A stretch of DNA of 64,000 nt, from positions 2,790,001 to 2,854,000 of the forward strand of contig NZ_CP051217.1 in the NCBI RefSeq assembly GCF_012516475.1, written 5' to 3'. This DNA comes from Parasphingorhabdus halotolerans (GTDB lineage Bacteria > Pseudomonadota > Alphaproteobacteria > Sphingomonadales > Sphingomonadaceae). A program made the position numbers and the translations under genes. The notes under the pieces were generated by a model. The model searched no databases. It saw nothing but the letters and a program-made list of their open reading frames with translations, and was not told where the DNA came from. This document shows, one piece after another, positions 1-11,857 of this stretch (within the stretch, counting starts at the first letter, position 1; the number at the start of each line of letters is the position of its first letter).

Positions 1-282
1 GTTATCTTCGGCAAGTGGGTGTTGGAGCACTTGGCTCCTCTTTGACATTGTGAATGGGTTTTTTTAATCGATGCCGTGGCAATTTTGCGGTTTTGGTTTG
101 GCGGTTTTCCGCTAGGTCAGAGCAACAATAATTGGCACAAAAGTATTCAATTATTTGAATTACTAAAAGGCTGAGTAAATAATGTCCGCACACACAGGCA
201 AGGTCAAATTGGCTGTTGTCCGAAATCACGTTTATGCAAGGTGACTAGGTGGCTGTCCAATCTTGTTGTTGGTGGTGTGGAT
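1..282 (+). other. rRNA internal transcribed spacer, distal part
   Basis: This stretch directly precedes the 23S gene and has no convincing reading frame. It is probably the part of the 16S-23S spacer beyond the usual tRNA-Ile/tRNA-Ala genes, which would lie left of the window. It is AT-rich and includes a boxA-like site. The sequence just before the 23S start pairs with sequence just after its end, as in the processing stalk of bacterial pre-rRNA. Confidence 0.75.
34..50 (+). promoter_or_regulatory. boxA-like antitermination site
   Basis: The sequence gctcctctttgacattg resembles the boxA element that recruits the Nus antitermination complex in rRNA spacers (consensus close to TGCTCTTTAACA). 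The position in the spacer ahead of 23S is the expected one. The assignment is by motif and place only. Confidence 0.45.
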
Positions 283-3080
<2,798 letters not shown>

Positions 3081-3255
3081 AATCCCGCCATCAACAACAA
3101 TGTTGGATTAGTTCAACTTGTCGTAGATGCTGGACGTTATAAGCTCAGCCCACGGTATTATGTGCATGGATTGGCCATTTGGTCAGAAGTGAACATCATA
3201 CCAACGACAACATCGATTAAAAGACCCGTAATTACAGCTTATGCGCTTGCTTCAT

Positions 3256-3373
3256 TGCTTGGTGGCCATAGCACCTGTGCCCCACCCGATCCCATCTCGA
3301 ACTCGGCCGTGAAACCAGGTAGCGCCGATGGTACTTTGTCTTAAGGCATGGAAGAGTAGGTCGTCGCCAGGCA
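3256..3373 (+). rRNA. 5S ribosomal RNA
   Basis: About 118 nt beginning ttgcttggtggccatagc and ending gtcgtcgccaggca. The two ends pair (gcttggtgg with gtcgccaggc), and the interior contains the conserved cccgatcccatctcgaactc and gaaaccaggtagcgcc segments of alphaproteobacterial 5S rRNA. It follows the 23S gene by about 175 bp. Confidence 0.93.
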
Positions 3374-3427
3374 TTGCAGCAGGCGCATCTAGATGTAGTT
3401 ATGCGGAAATAACCCATTCACTTTTTC

Positions 3428-3466
3428 AAAAGCGGCCTGTCCAGCAATGGGCCGGTCGCTTTTTTG
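3428..3466 (+). terminator. Intrinsic terminator after 5S rRNA
   Basis: A 10-bp stem (aaaagcggcc with ggtcgctttt, one G-U pair) encloses a short loop and runs into a T-rich tract. It lies about 55 bp past the 5S gene, so the tRNA-fMet downstream is either read through or has its own promoter. Confidence 0.75.
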
Positions 3467-3505
3467 ATTTTTGGATTGTGCTATTGCGCGATTCAATTTG
3501 GTTGG

Positions 3506-3523
3506 CGCGGGATGGAGCAGTCC
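3506..3523 (+). repeat. Partial copy of the 5' end of tRNA-fMet
   Basis: The 18 bases cgcgggatggagcagtcc are identical to the first 18 bases of the tRNA-fMet gene that starts 98 bp further on. The match stops abruptly after the D-arm start, and the remainder of the tRNA is absent, so this is not a second tRNA gene. It may be a relic of unequal recombination or of an excised element. Confidence 0.85.
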
Positions 3524-3603
3524 CGCCAACGTTGAAGCGTAAGCTGAAACGGAAACAAAAAAAATGCTTGGAACTGCTGTTTACAGTGGTGTAATTTTGG
3601 TGA

Positions 3604-3680
<77 letters not shown>

Positions 3681-3710
3681 ATAAGCTTTTGAAATACTTT
3701 ATTGATTCAG

Positions 3711-3737
3711 CCTCGCTGTAGCCAGCGGGGCTTTTTG
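3711..3737 (+). terminator. Terminator after tRNA-fMet
   Basis: An 8-bp stem cctcgctg / cagcgggg (one G-U) with a 4-base loop is followed by cttttt. It ends the rRNA operon and also separates it from the convergent gene that ends at 3826. Confidence 0.75.
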
Positions 3738-3825
3738 CGTTTCGGCAGCAAATAAATTCGGCGAACCCCGAGGGATTATACGTCAGTGCTTTGGTGTCAT
3801 CGCCGGGATGCCAGCAATGCTGATT

Positions 3826-4926
3826 CTACTCTTCATCCCCATAAATCGATACGCCCATCACACCCTCACTCGTTGCCCGCCCGCGATACATGCCTGGTGT
3901 GTTGAAACTATAACCCGCTTGCCCCCATGGGGTTGCAAAGATGATGCCGCCGGTACCGCCGAGATTGCCCATTTCGGCGATCACTTCATCGGCGATTTCG
4001 TGCACTTCCTCATCGGAAAGCATGAATTCGCTGGCGTGGATGGTATAAGTGTAATTGCCATCAGCGTTTTTAGGTACCGATTTCTGGGCTTCCTCAATCG
4101 CGATCGGCCAGCGCATCCGGATGCGCGTACAGATTTCGTGAGCAACGCCGACGCGGATAAAATATTCGCCATCCCCGGTGGCGCTGACGGCACAGCTGCG
4201 GTTGTCGGCATAAGTGCCTGCACCGATGATCGGGCTGTCGCCGATCCGGCCCCAGCGTTTGCCCGTCATCCCGCCGGTTGAGGTGCCCGCCGCCATATTA
4301 CCCGCCTTGTCCATCGCCACGGCGCCGACGGTGCCGAACTTGTAGTCGACGTCTTTGACGCTGACTTTTTTGGCGAGCACATCCTCGATCTGCTTGAGAC
4401 GATATGGCGTCGCATAATATTCCGGTGGCACCTGCTCCAGACCCTGTTCGCGGCTGAACTGATTGGCCCCTGCGCCCGACAGCATGACGTGAGGGCTTTT
4501 GTCTTTCACCGCGCGGGCGAGCAGGATCGGGTTTTTGGTGCCGTTAATTCCGGCAACTGCGCCGGCGGACAGATTGCTGCCGTCCATAATGCTGCTATCC
4601 AGCTCATTGGTCTTGTCCCAGGTGAACACCGCGCCTTTGCCGGCGTTGAAATTGGGATCGTCTTCGAGGATCATGATGCTCGCGGTGATCGCATCCATCC
4701 CACTGCCACCTTTGCGCAGGACATCTGATCCGGCTTCCAGCGCCTTACGTAGGGCGGCGCGGATTTCGGCATCCTGCTGCAGTGTGATCTTGTCGCGATT
4801 TATGGTGCCCGCGCCGCCGTGGATAGCGATTGACCATCTGTCCCCATCCTTGATATCCTTTGCCAATGCCGGTTGGACAAGGCACATTACCGATAAAGCT
4901 CCATAAAATTGTGTAAATAGACGCAT
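3826..4926 (-). CDS. iaaA: Isoaspartyl peptidase / L-asparaginase, exported
   Basis: A 366-residue plant-type asparaginase of the Ntn-hydrolase superfamily. It hydrolyses beta-aspartyl (isoaspartyl) dipeptides and L-asparagine, and matures by self-cleavage into alpha and beta chains. The motif GTVGAVAMD places the autocatalytic nucleophile at Thr199, and the TSTGG segment that binds substrate follows at about 215. A Sec signal peptide (residues 1-22, cleavage after QPALA) indicates periplasmic location. The frame stays open upstream to 5295, but that part is antisense to ispG; the start at 4926 has a GAGGGAG ribosome site and begins exactly at the signal peptide. It is transcribed away from ispG. 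Confidence 0.93.
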   Translation of the reverse strand: MRLFTQFYGALSVMCLVQPALAKDIKDGDRWSIAIHGGAGTINRDKITLQQDAEIRAALRKALEAGSDVLRKGGSGMDAITASIMILEDDPNFNAGKGAVFTWDKTNELDSSIMDGSNLSAGAVAGINGTKNPILLARAVKDKSPHVMLSGAGANQFSREQGLEQVPPEYYATPYRLKQIEDVLAKKVSVKDVDYKFGTVGAVAMDKAGNMAAGTSTGGMTGKRWGRIGDSPIIGAGTYADNRSCAVSATGDGEYFIRVGVAHEICTRIRMRWPIAIEEAQKSVPKNADGNYTYTIHASEFMLSDEEVHEIADEVIAEMGNLGGTGGIIFATPWGQAGYSFNTPGMYRGRATSEGVMGVSIYGDEE

Positions 4927-5004
4927 ACGGAAAACTCCCTCTCGCACTTTTTCGTTATTGACCCTATATGTCCGCCATGTTGCCTGCAGGAGCAAGAGCA
5001 AAAT

Positions 5005-6132
5005 ATGACCGCTGAAAACCCCTCCCTTCGTCCGTGGCGCGATATCGAGCGCCGCAAGAGCCGCCAGATCATGGTCGGCGATGTGCCGGTCGGCGGTGAT
5101 GCGCCGATTACCGTGCAGACCATGACAAATACGCTGACGTCGGATGCCAAAGCGACAATCGACCAGATTCGCCGCTGCGAGGAAGCCGGGGTGGATATTA
5201 TCCGCGTGTCCTGCCCCGATGTCGAGAGCACGACGGCGTTGAAACAGATCGTGCGTGCGAGCCGCGTACCGATCGTGGCGGACATCCATTTTCATTATAA
5301 GCGCGGGATTGAGGCAGCAGAGGCGGGTGCAGCCTGCTTGCGGATTAATCCGGGCAATATTGGATCATCCGAGCGAGTGCGCGAAGTCATTGATGCGGCC
5401 AAGGCCAATGGCTGCGCGATCCGTATCGGCGTGAATGCCGGGAGCCTCGAAAAAGACCTGCTCGAAAAATATGGCGAGCCTTGCCCTGAGGCCTTGGTCG
5501 AAAGCGCGCTCGATCATATAAAGATTTTGCAGGACCATGATTTTCATGAGTTTAAGGTTGCGGTGAAGGCCAGCGATGTGTTCCTCGCGGTAGCGGCCTA
5601 TTCGCAATTGGCCGATGCGGTCGATTGTCCGCTGCATCTCGGCATTACCGAGGCAGGCGGTTTGATCGGCGGAACGGTGAAAAGCTCCATCGGCATGGGC
5701 AACCTGCTCTGGGCCGGTATTGGTGATACGATCCGCGTGAGCCTGTCCGCTGAACCCGAACAAGAAGTGCGCGTAGGCTATGAAATGCTCAAATCACTCG
5801 GCCTGCGCACACGCGGCGTTCGCGTGGTGAGCTGTCCCAGCTGCGCGCGGCAGGGCTTTGACGTCATTCGCACAGTGCAGACACTCGAAAAGCGGCTGGA
5901 GCATATCAAGACGCCGCTGTCGCTCTCCGTCCTCGGCTGCGTGGTCAATGGCCCGGGCGAAGCCCGCGAAACCGACATTGGCATCACCGGCGGCGGCAAG
6001 GGCAAGCACATGGTCTACCTCTCCGGCGTAACCGATCACCATGTCGAGGATGATGATATGGTCGAACATATTGTGAAGCTGGTCGAAGCGAAGGCGGCTG
6101 AGATCGAGGCGGGAGTTGGCGAGGCGGCTTAA
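5005..6132 (+). CDS. ispG: 4-hydroxy-3-methylbut-2-enyl diphosphate synthase
   Basis: A 375-residue GcpE/IspG enzyme, the penultimate step of the MEP isoprenoid pathway: it reductively converts methylerythritol cyclodiphosphate to HMBPP. An N-terminal TIM barrel (about 20-265) is followed by the iron-sulfur domain. Cys277 and Cys280 (SCPSC) and Cys312 (GCVVNGPGE), with Glu319, ligate the [4Fe-4S] cluster. Length and motifs are typical of the short bacterial form. The 78-bp gap to iaaA, which is transcribed the other way, must hold both promoters. The hydrolase gene downstream begins 14 bp after the stop and may be cotranscribed. Confidence 0.97.
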   Translation: MTAENPSLRPWRDIERRKSRQIMVGDVPVGGDAPITVQTMTNTLTSDAKATIDQIRRCEEAGVDIIRVSCPDVESTTALKQIVRASRVPIVADIHFHYKRGIEAAEAGAACLRINPGNIGSSERVREVIDAAKANGCAIRIGVNAGSLEKDLLEKYGEPCPEALVESALDHIKILQDHDFHEFKVAVKASDVFLAVAAYSQLADAVDCPLHLGITEAGGLIGGTVKSSIGMGNLLWAGIGDTIRVSLSAEPEQEVRVGYEMLKSLGLRTRGVRVVSCPSCARQGFDVIRTVQTLEKRLEHIKTPLSLSVLGCVVNGPGEARETDIGITGGGKGKHMVYLSGVTDHHVEDDDMVEHIVKLVEAKAAEIEAGVGEAA

Positions 6133-6146
6133 AACGGAGTGTTGAG

Positions 6147-7043
6147 ATGACGATAAAACGCAAACGCGCAACCGACTTTCATCCGCATATCCTCGAAATT
6201 TTCGATGGCTATGTTCATGGAGCTATCACCAAGCGTGAGTTTATCAGCCAGGCCGGGAAATTTGCCGCTGCGGGTGTGACCGGCGCGATGATACTGGATC
6301 AGTTGCAACCCAATTATGCATGGGCGGCGCAGGTTGAGCCGGAAGATCCGGCGATCACCTCCGAGCGCATCAGTTACGACAGCGCCGAGGGCCATGGCAA
6401 GATCACTGCTCTGATGGCTAAGCCGGCGGGTGCAACCGGAAAGCTGCCTGCTGTTCTTGTGATCCACGAAAACCGTGGGCTTAACCCCTATATTGAAGAT
6501 GTGGCCCGGCGCGTAGCGAAAGCTGGCTATCTGGCGCTGGCTCCGGATGGCCTGTCGCCGCTGGGTGGCTATCCTGGCACCGATGATGAAGGCCGCACGA
6601 TGCAGCGATCGCTGGACAGTGCGAAACTGATGGAAGATTTCTTCGCCGCCTTCGAATTTCTTCGCGATCATCCCGGTTCAACCGGCAAAGTCGGCGCGGT
6701 TGGATTTTGCTATGGCGGCGGTGTTTGCAACGCTTTGGCTGTTGCCTATCCTGATCTCGCGGCGTCCGTGCCTTATTACGGCCGCCAGCCGGAAGCATCA
6801 GATGTTCCCGCGATCGAAGCGCCGCTGATGATCCATCACGCCGGATTGGATGAACGGATCAATAAAGGCTGGCCTGCCTATGAGGCGGCATTGAATGAGC
6901 ATCAAAAAGAATACAGCATCCATTTTTACCCGGACGTAAATCACGGTTTTCACAATGACACCACCCCTCGTTATGACGAGGAAGCGGCGAAATTGTCGTG
7001 GAAACGAACGCGGGCCTTTTTTGAAACGCATCTGCGCGGATAA
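6147..7043 (+). CDS. Dienelactone hydrolase family protein
   Basis: A 298-residue alpha/beta hydrolase of the dienelactone hydrolase family. The triad can be read as Cys188 (GFCYGGG), Asp235 (AGLDERIN) and His266 (NHGFHN), with the family's Glu108 in HENRGL. The first 65 residues lie outside the catalytic fold; they contain [15 protein letters not shown] followed by a hydrophobic run, a degenerate Tat-like leader seen in this branch of the family, so export or membrane attachment is likely. The natural substrate cannot be told from sequence; no chlorocatechol genes lie nearby. It follows ispG closely. Confidence 0.88.
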   Translation: MTIKRKRATDFHPHILEIFDGYVHGAITKREFISQAGKFAAAGVTGAMILDQLQPNYAWAAQVEPEDPAITSERISYDSAEGHGKITALMAKPAGATGKLPAVLVIHENRGLNPYIEDVARRVAKAGYLALAPDGLSPLGGYPGTDDEGRTMQRSLDSAKLMEDFFAAFEFLRDHPGSTGKVGAVGFCYGGGVCNALAVAYPDLAASVPYYGRQPEASDVPAIEAPLMIHHAGLDERINKGWPAYEAALNEHQKEYSIHFYPDVNHGFHNDTTPRYDEEAAKLSWKRTRAFFETHLRG

Positions 7044-7080
7044 TGGGATCGAATTTATTGATACAGCAGTATTGATTTAA

Positions 7081-7998
7081 GTGCTCCACGTCGTTCATCA
7101 CGCTGATTATATGGCACCGCGCCCCGAGCGTGGATCCTTCAGATTTGACAAATATCAGCTGGTTATGATCGCCTTAAGGGAAAGCGGGCAAGCGATGACC
7201 GAGCATGCCCCCGATCCAATGCCGCGTCTATGGCTGGAAGCGGTTCACTGTCCCGCATATGTCGAGCAGGTTTTTACCGGCAATGTCCCTCGCGACATTG
7301 AACGGCGGATTGGTTTTCCCGTTACGCGGCACATCACGCAGCGGGTTCGCCATACCAATGGCGGCACATGGCTCGCGGTCCAGCTCGCCAAGGAACATGG
7401 CTATGCCGCCAATAGTGCGGCGGGGAGCCACCATGCGCTATACGATACGGGCGCGGGCTATTGCGTGTTCAACGATCTCGCGGTTGTCGCCAACCGTTTA
7501 ATTGCCGAGGGAGATGCAAGGCGCGTCCTGATCGTCGATCTTGATGTGCATCAGGGTGATGGCACGGCGGCACTGACCGCAAAGCGCGATGATATTTTTA
7601 CCTTCTCTATGCATGGCGCAAAAAATTTTCCGGCGCGCAAACAACAGTCGTCGCTCGATATAGCCCTTGCAGATGGCATGGACGACGATGGATATATGGC
7701 CGAGTTGGCACTTCAGCTGCCGAAAATATTCGCCAGTTTTGCGCCGGATTGCATATTGTATCAAGCCGGTGTCGATCCGCATGTTGATGACAAGCTCGGC
7801 CGTTTGGCACTGACCGATGATGGTCTGGAACAGCGCGACCGTTTCGTTGTTCGCGAGGCCCGGAAGCGCGGTTTGCCTATCGCCAGCGCTCTGGGCGGCG
7901 GTTACGGCAATGATCAACGTGAAGTGGCGGAGCGCCATGCCCGATCGATGTTGGCAATGGCTGATGAGGCAGAGAAGTTTTTAGGCCGACAGGGTTAG
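7081..7998 (+). CDS. Histone deacetylase-like amidohydrolase
   Basis: A 305-residue zinc amidohydrolase of the HDAC / acetoin-utilisation / acetylpolyamine amidohydrolase superfamily. The catalytic His pair is GSHH (117-118), zinc ligands are Asp155 and His157 in [10 protein letters not shown] and Asp232 (GVDPH), and the transition-state Tyr275 is in GGGYG. The family removes acyl groups from lysine side chains or polyamines; which one applies here is not visible. The start is GTG at 7081, because the family begins just before this HHADY segment; ribosome site weak. It converges on the Rrf2 gene with 3 bp between the two stops. Confidence 0.9.
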   Translation: MLHVVHHADYMAPRPERGSFRFDKYQLVMIALRESGQAMTEHAPDPMPRLWLEAVHCPAYVEQVFTGNVPRDIERRIGFPVTRHITQRVRHTNGGTWLAVQLAKEHGYAANSAAGSHHALYDTGAGYCVFNDLAVVANRLIAEGDARRVLIVDLDVHQGDGTAALTAKRDDIFTFSMHGAKNFPARKQQSSLDIALADGMDDDGYMAELALQLPKIFASFAPDCILYQAGVDPHVDDKLGRLALTDDGLEQRDRFVVREARKRGLPIASALGGGYGNDQREVAERHARSMLAMADEAEKFLGRQG

Positions 7999-8001
7999 AC
8001 G

Positions 8002-8511
8002 TTAACTGGACGTACCACTCAACGGCACCGCCTCTTCACCCAACCATCCCATCACATTCAGCAAATGTTCCTGCGTCGAGTCCCGTACTACCTGCATACC
8101 AAGATCGGCCAAAGTCACCGCCTTCAAACTATCTCGAAAGGCTGCCTCTGCCACAGCGAAACTAGCCGCAATATGGCAGGGGCTTTTGCAATTTTTTCGC
8201 TTTAACCCGCACGGTCCGTTTTGCCGAATTTCTGTGCAGCGAAAGGCTGGACCACGCCCTTCAATCGCGGCGGTGATATCCCATAGCGTGATCTCGGTCG
8301 CCAGTTTAGCCAGCCGATAGCCGCCATGGGCTCCGCGAGAGCTTTGTACGATCCCGGCTTTGCTCAGCGCTTGCAGCTGTTTGGCCATATAGGCGGTCGG
8401 AACTTCGTGGTAGCAGGCCAGTGCTTCAGCTTTCAGGCCGCGTCCTTCGGGCAATCCGATCATCATCGCGGCGGCATGGGCTGCCCATTCTACACCTTTG
8501 GAAATCTGCAC
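8002..8511 (-). CDS. Rrf2 family transcriptional regulator
   Basis: A 169-residue Rrf2 protein. The N-terminal winged helix covers about 1-85 with the family signature SSRGAHGGYRLA (57-68). Four cysteines, Cys92, Cys101, Cys108 and Cys112, lie where IscR, NsrR and RirA bind an Fe-S cluster; their spacing (C-x8-C-x6-C-x3-C) leaves one more than the usual three. It is therefore probably a redox-, NO- or iron-responsive repressor. The start is GTG at 8511. It is divergent from the membrane/AhpD-like gene at 8587, its most likely target. Confidence 0.88.
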   Translation of the reverse strand: MQISKGVEWAAHAAAMMIGLPEGRGLKAEALACYHEVPTAYMAKQLQALSKAGIVQSSRGAHGGYRLAKLATEITLWDITAAIEGRGPAFRCTEIRQNGPCGLKRKNCKSPCHIAASFAVAEAAFRDSLKAVTLADLGMQVVRDSTQEHLLNVMGWLGEEAVPLSGTSS

Positions 8512-8586
8512 GGCTTGACTCTTTTTATAATTCAGACAATAAATATCCGATTAACATAGAGTTGGTGTATTATAAATGAAAAATCC

Positions 8587-9522
8587 ATGCTGATTGGAAA
8601 ACCAGATACCCTTGACCGACTCGCTCAACTGCTCGTCCTAGCGGTTGGTCTGTTCGCGCTGGTCTTTGGAGCATTCATGATCATATGGCCGCTCGATTGG
8701 TACACAGCGCTGCCGACCGTTGTCGCGACCGGCCCGCCGAACAAGCATTTCATCCGCGATATCGGGATTGCCTATGCGGCATGCGGTTTCATCCTGCTTT
8801 ATGCCAGTGTCAATATCCATATGCGGTGGCTTGCCGCTTTTGCAGGGGCGTTATGGCTATCGCTGCACGGCGTTTTACATATTTATGAAGTGTCAGTTGG
8901 CATTTGTACGCCTGCCGCTTTTGCCGCTGATGCGCCGGGCGTATTGGGGCCGCCGCTGCTGGTTTTTATCGCGCTTGGTATTCTGTTTGCGCGCCAAAGG
9001 ATTGCGCCGATGGGGGTTCCCAAATCCATCTTTCTGAAATTCGCGACTGAAAAAGTCGACGAGACCGATACGCAGTATCTGCGCGAAATTGCTGGGGCAC
9101 CCGACTTTGCGTTCGAGAAATTCAAACATTTCATGCCCGCATCAATCCACCGTTACGAAGCGCCCGCCAATATCTTCCATGCGGTGCGTATGGGTGCGAC
9201 GATGGCCGAAGATTGCGGCCCCTGCGCTCTCACCTGCGCTCGCTGGGCACAGGTTGATGGGGTGGCTGATAATGTTATCAACCGCTGGTTGGTGATCGAT
9301 AACGACATGCCAGAAGAGGAAGCACTGGCCTTCAAATTTGGCGAAGCCATCGCAACGCAAGGCATCAATGCCTTTGAACTGGGCGACCAGATCGAAGCGC
9401 AATATGGCCGCAACATAAGGCTCGAACTGGCGATGACTGCTGCTTTGGTGCGCGCTTACCCGGCTATGAAACGCGGGCTTGGTCTAACAAAAGCCTGTTC
9501 CCTCACGCCGCTGGAAGTGTAA
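8587..9522 (+). CDS. Membrane protein fused to a carboxymuconolactone decarboxylase/AhpD-like domain
   Basis: A 311-residue two-part protein. Residues 1-140 hold about four hydrophobic helices (roughly 12-34, 58-76, 82-100, 118-136). Residues 160-311 are soluble and contain MAEDCGPCALTC, with Cys210 and Cys213 in a CxxC, embedded as in AhpD/CMD folds, which reduce peroxides or act on lactones. The divergent Rrf2 regulator 75 bp away suggests redox- or NO-linked expression. A thioredoxin-fold gene follows 11 bp later, and an AhpD-type CxxC needs a thiol reductant. The overall arrangement is unusual; the function is inferred. Confidence 0.6.
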   Translation: MLIGKPDTLDRLAQLLVLAVGLFALVFGAFMIIWPLDWYTALPTVVATGPPNKHFIRDIGIAYAACGFILLYASVNIHMRWLAAFAGALWLSLHGVLHIYEVSVGICTPAAFAADAPGVLGPPLLVFIALGILFARQRIAPMGVPKSIFLKFATEKVDETDTQYLREIAGAPDFAFEKFKHFMPASIHRYEAPANIFHAVRMGATMAEDCGPCALTCARWAQVDGVADNVINRWLVIDNDMPEEEALAFKFGEAIATQGINAFELGDQIEAQYGRNIRLELAMTAALVRAYPAMKRGLGLTKACSLTPLEV

Positions 9523-9533
9523 TAGCCATTTTC

Positions 9534-10025
9534 ATGAGATATGTGGTATTAATCATCGCGGCGCTTTGGTTTGTGAATGCGCCATTGGCACATGCTGAAA
9601 AGCCATCAAACAGCATAGATCATCCCGAAGCTCGCCCTTTTGACAAAGAGGCTGTAGCTCCCGATCAGGTCGATGCCGCCCTTGCGTGGGCTGAAACGTC
9701 GGATAAACGCGTCATTCTCGTGATGGGCGCAAATTGGTGTCATGACAGTCGCAGTCTATCGGGCTGGTTTGCCCAGCCACGATTTGCCGAAATGCTGAAA
9801 CCGAAATATGACGTCGTTTATATTGATGTGGGTTACAAGGATCGCAATATTGATGTGGCCCGGCGCTTTGGCATCGAGGCGATAAAGGGGACCCCAACGG
9901 TTTTGGTGCTCTCACCGCACGGGGTGCTGCTCAACCGGAACTCCGCTCACAAATGGCGCGATGCTGCCAGCCGGTCTGAAGAGGATATCTTTGCCTATTT
10001 TGACCAGTTCGTTCCTGAACTCTGA
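9534..10025 (+). CDS. Periplasmic thioredoxin-fold protein
   Basis: A 163-residue protein with a Sec signal peptide (1-21, cleavage after APLAHA). The thioredoxin-like core has GANWCHDSRSLSGWF, so only Cys69 of the usual CxxC is present, and a cis-proline loop at KGTPTVLVL. A single-Cys WCHDS site rules out classical dithiol exchange; such proteins may act as chaperone-like or monothiol reductants. It sits 11 bp behind the AhpD-like fusion and is followed by the GspN-like gene, suggesting one transcript from 8587 to 11770. Confidence 0.8.
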   Translation: MRYVVLIIAALWFVNAPLAHAEKPSNSIDHPEARPFDKEAVAPDQVDAALAWAETSDKRVILVMGANWCHDSRSLSGWFAQPRFAEMLKPKYDVVYIDVGYKDRNIDVARRFGIEAIKGTPTVLVLSPHGVLLNRNSAHKWRDAASRSEEDIFAYFDQFVPEL

Positions 10026-10041
10026 TTCTGAAGGAAAGCAG

Positions 10042-10800
10042 GTGTCCCGCGCTTTGACATATATTCTGATATTCATCGCCCTCGTCGCGCTGGCTTTGTT
10101 CTTAATGCCATTGAGGCTGGCTGTCAGTATGGCGGGATTGGAGGATAGCCGATTTTCGGCGAGAGAGATTAGCGGCAGCATCTGGAGTGGCAGAATTGAC
10201 AGCGCGCAATTAGGACCGTTTGATTTGGGTGATCTGGACGCTAGCGTAAAATTTCTTCCTTTGTTGACCGGGCGGATATTGATGGACCTGGAACGCCCTG
10301 CTGATACAAGTGATCAAGGGCTGCGGGCAACGATCGGCAGGCAGGGTAAAAGCTTGTTGGTGGAGAATGTAACAACAGATTTGAGTGTAGGCAGTCAGTT
10401 GGCACCGCTGCCGACGTCTCAAATCATGCTGGACAATGTGAGTGTGGCTTTCGCCAACGGACGCTGCCAGTCGGCAAGCGGCAAGGTGCGTCTATCGCTG
10501 GATGCGAATATTCCGGGCCTTGATTTGAAGCAAGGTTTACTGGGTAATGCTGAATGTCAGAATGGAGTGCTGGTGCTTCCACTGCAAAGCGGGTCGGGGA
10601 TGGAAACGCTTACGTTGAAACTGCAAGGCAATGGATTCTATACCGCGCGTTTGTTTTTGTCTGGCAATGAGCGTGCTTGGGCATTGCTATTGCCGACGCT
10701 AGGATTTCTTAAGGTGCCGAGCGGTTATGCGATTAAAGTAGCCGGACAATTAGGCCAAAAAGGTGAATATGAACAAGACAGTAAAATTCTCTATCCTTGA
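10042..10800 (+). CDS. Type II secretion GspN-like protein
   Basis: A 252-residue protein with one N-terminal transmembrane segment (about 5-26) and a long periplasmic beta-rich part. The GSIWSGRI segment and the overall layout match the GspN family, an accessory inner-membrane component of type II secretion. No other gsp genes are in the window, so it is either detached from its operon or serves another envelope role. The GTG start at 10042 is preceded by GAAGGAAAG; the frame extends upstream to 9961 inside the preceding gene, but those residues lack sense as an N-terminus. It overlaps the next gene by 32 bp. Confidence 0.6.
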   Translation: MSRALTYILIFIALVALALFLMPLRLAVSMAGLEDSRFSAREISGSIWSGRIDSAQLGPFDLGDLDASVKFLPLLTGRILMDLERPADTSDQGLRATIGRQGKSLLVENVTTDLSVGSQLAPLPTSQIMLDNVSVAFANGRCQSASGKVRLSLDANIPGLDLKQGLLGNAECQNGVLVLPLQSGSGMETLTLKLQGNGFYTARLFLSGNERAWALLLPTLGFLKVPSGYAIKVAGQLGQKGEYEQDSKILYP

Positions 10801-11770
10801 TCTTTCACCAGTGCCGCAGGGCAGCAACGTACGAACCGCGCTTGACCGCTCGCTTTCCCTTGCACAGCATGCCGAAGCGCTCGGCTATGAGCGATTCTGG
10901 ATGGCCGAGCATCACGGCATGGAGGGTATTGCGAGCGCTGCTACGTCGGTGGCGCTATCACATATCGGGCAGGGGACCAAGACGATCCGCATTGGCGCAG
11001 GTGGAATCATGCTGCCCAATCATGCGCCGATGGTGATTGCCGAACAATTTGGCACACTCGAAGCGCTGTTTCCGGGTCGGGTTGATCTGGGGCTGGGCCG
11101 CGCGCCGGGATCTGACCAGCGCGTGGCACAGGCTATGCGGCGCGGCCTTGATACCGATCCCAATGCTTTTCCGCGTGACGTCGTGGAGTTGCAGGCGTTG
11201 CTCGCGGGTGACCCGCGACTAGGCATTCAAGCGACACCGGGGCAGGGGGCGAAAGTACCGCTTTATATATTGAGTAGCAGTTTGTTTGGCTCGCAATTGG
11301 CGGCAGCTTTGGGATTGCCTTATGCGTTCGCTTCGCACTTTGCGCCGCAGATGCTGGATGACGCGCTGACCATTTATCGCCGCGATTTCAAGCCATCAGA
11401 ACAGCTTTCGGAGCCTTATGTGATGTGCGGATTTAATATTTTCGCTGCCGATACGGATGAAGAAGCCGAATTTTTGGCCAGTTCCATGATGCAGAGCTTT
11501 GTTGCGTTGCGCACCGGTAATCCGGGAAAAATGCCGCCACCGGTTGAGGGGTACCGGGAAAGCCTGCCACCGCAAGCGCAAGCCATGATGGCTGGCATCA
11601 TGCAGGGCAGCGCCATCGGTGCGCCTGGCACGGTGAGAGCTGCCACACAGGCTTTTCTGGAACGAACCGGAGCGGATGAATTGATCGTTTCGGGGTCGAT
11701 TTTTGATCAGGCAGCGCGTGAAAATTCCTACTCGCTGGCCGCAGACGTTCGCGATTCCCTTGCGACCTGA
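10769..11770 (+). CDS. Luciferase-like (LLM class) flavin-dependent oxidoreductase
   Basis: A 333-residue TIM-barrel oxidoreductase of the bacterial-luciferase family, MsnO8/YhbW-like group. Family marks are the N-terminal LDLSPVPQG, WMAEHHGM (about 44-51), GAGGIMLPNHAP and LGLGRAPGSD. Members use reduced FMN, but substrates are mostly unknown. The ATG at 10769 has AAAAAGG six bases upstream; GTG at 10763 is an alternative. It begins inside the GspN-like gene, so the two are translationally linked. Confidence 0.9.
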   Translation: MNKTVKFSILDLSPVPQGSNVRTALDRSLSLAQHAEALGYERFWMAEHHGMEGIASAATSVALSHIGQGTKTIRIGAGGIMLPNHAPMVIAEQFGTLEALFPGRVDLGLGRAPGSDQRVAQAMRRGLDTDPNAFPRDVVELQALLAGDPRLGIQATPGQGAKVPLYILSSSLFGSQLAAALGLPYAFASHFAPQMLDDALTIYRRDFKPSEQLSEPYVMCGFNIFAADTDEEAEFLASSMMQSFVALRTGNPGKMPPPVEGYRESLPPQAQAMMAGIMQGSAIGAPGTVRAATQAFLERTGADELIVSGSIFDQAARENSYSLAADVRDSLAT

Positions 11771-11857
11771 TCGGCAGTCTGCACCAGACAAGCCTTGATT
11801 TTACGGGCCGGTCTGCGCAAGAGATTGGAAAAGTAATTCCCATCACAAAGGCGCTTT

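Noticed and set aside
3506..3523. Second tRNA gene
   Set aside because: Only 18 bases match; no anticodon arm, T-arm or acceptor 3' strand follows.
4927..5295. N-terminal extension of the iaaA frame by 123 residues
   Set aside because: It is antisense to the ispG start and the shorter form begins exactly at a signal peptide with a good ribosome site.
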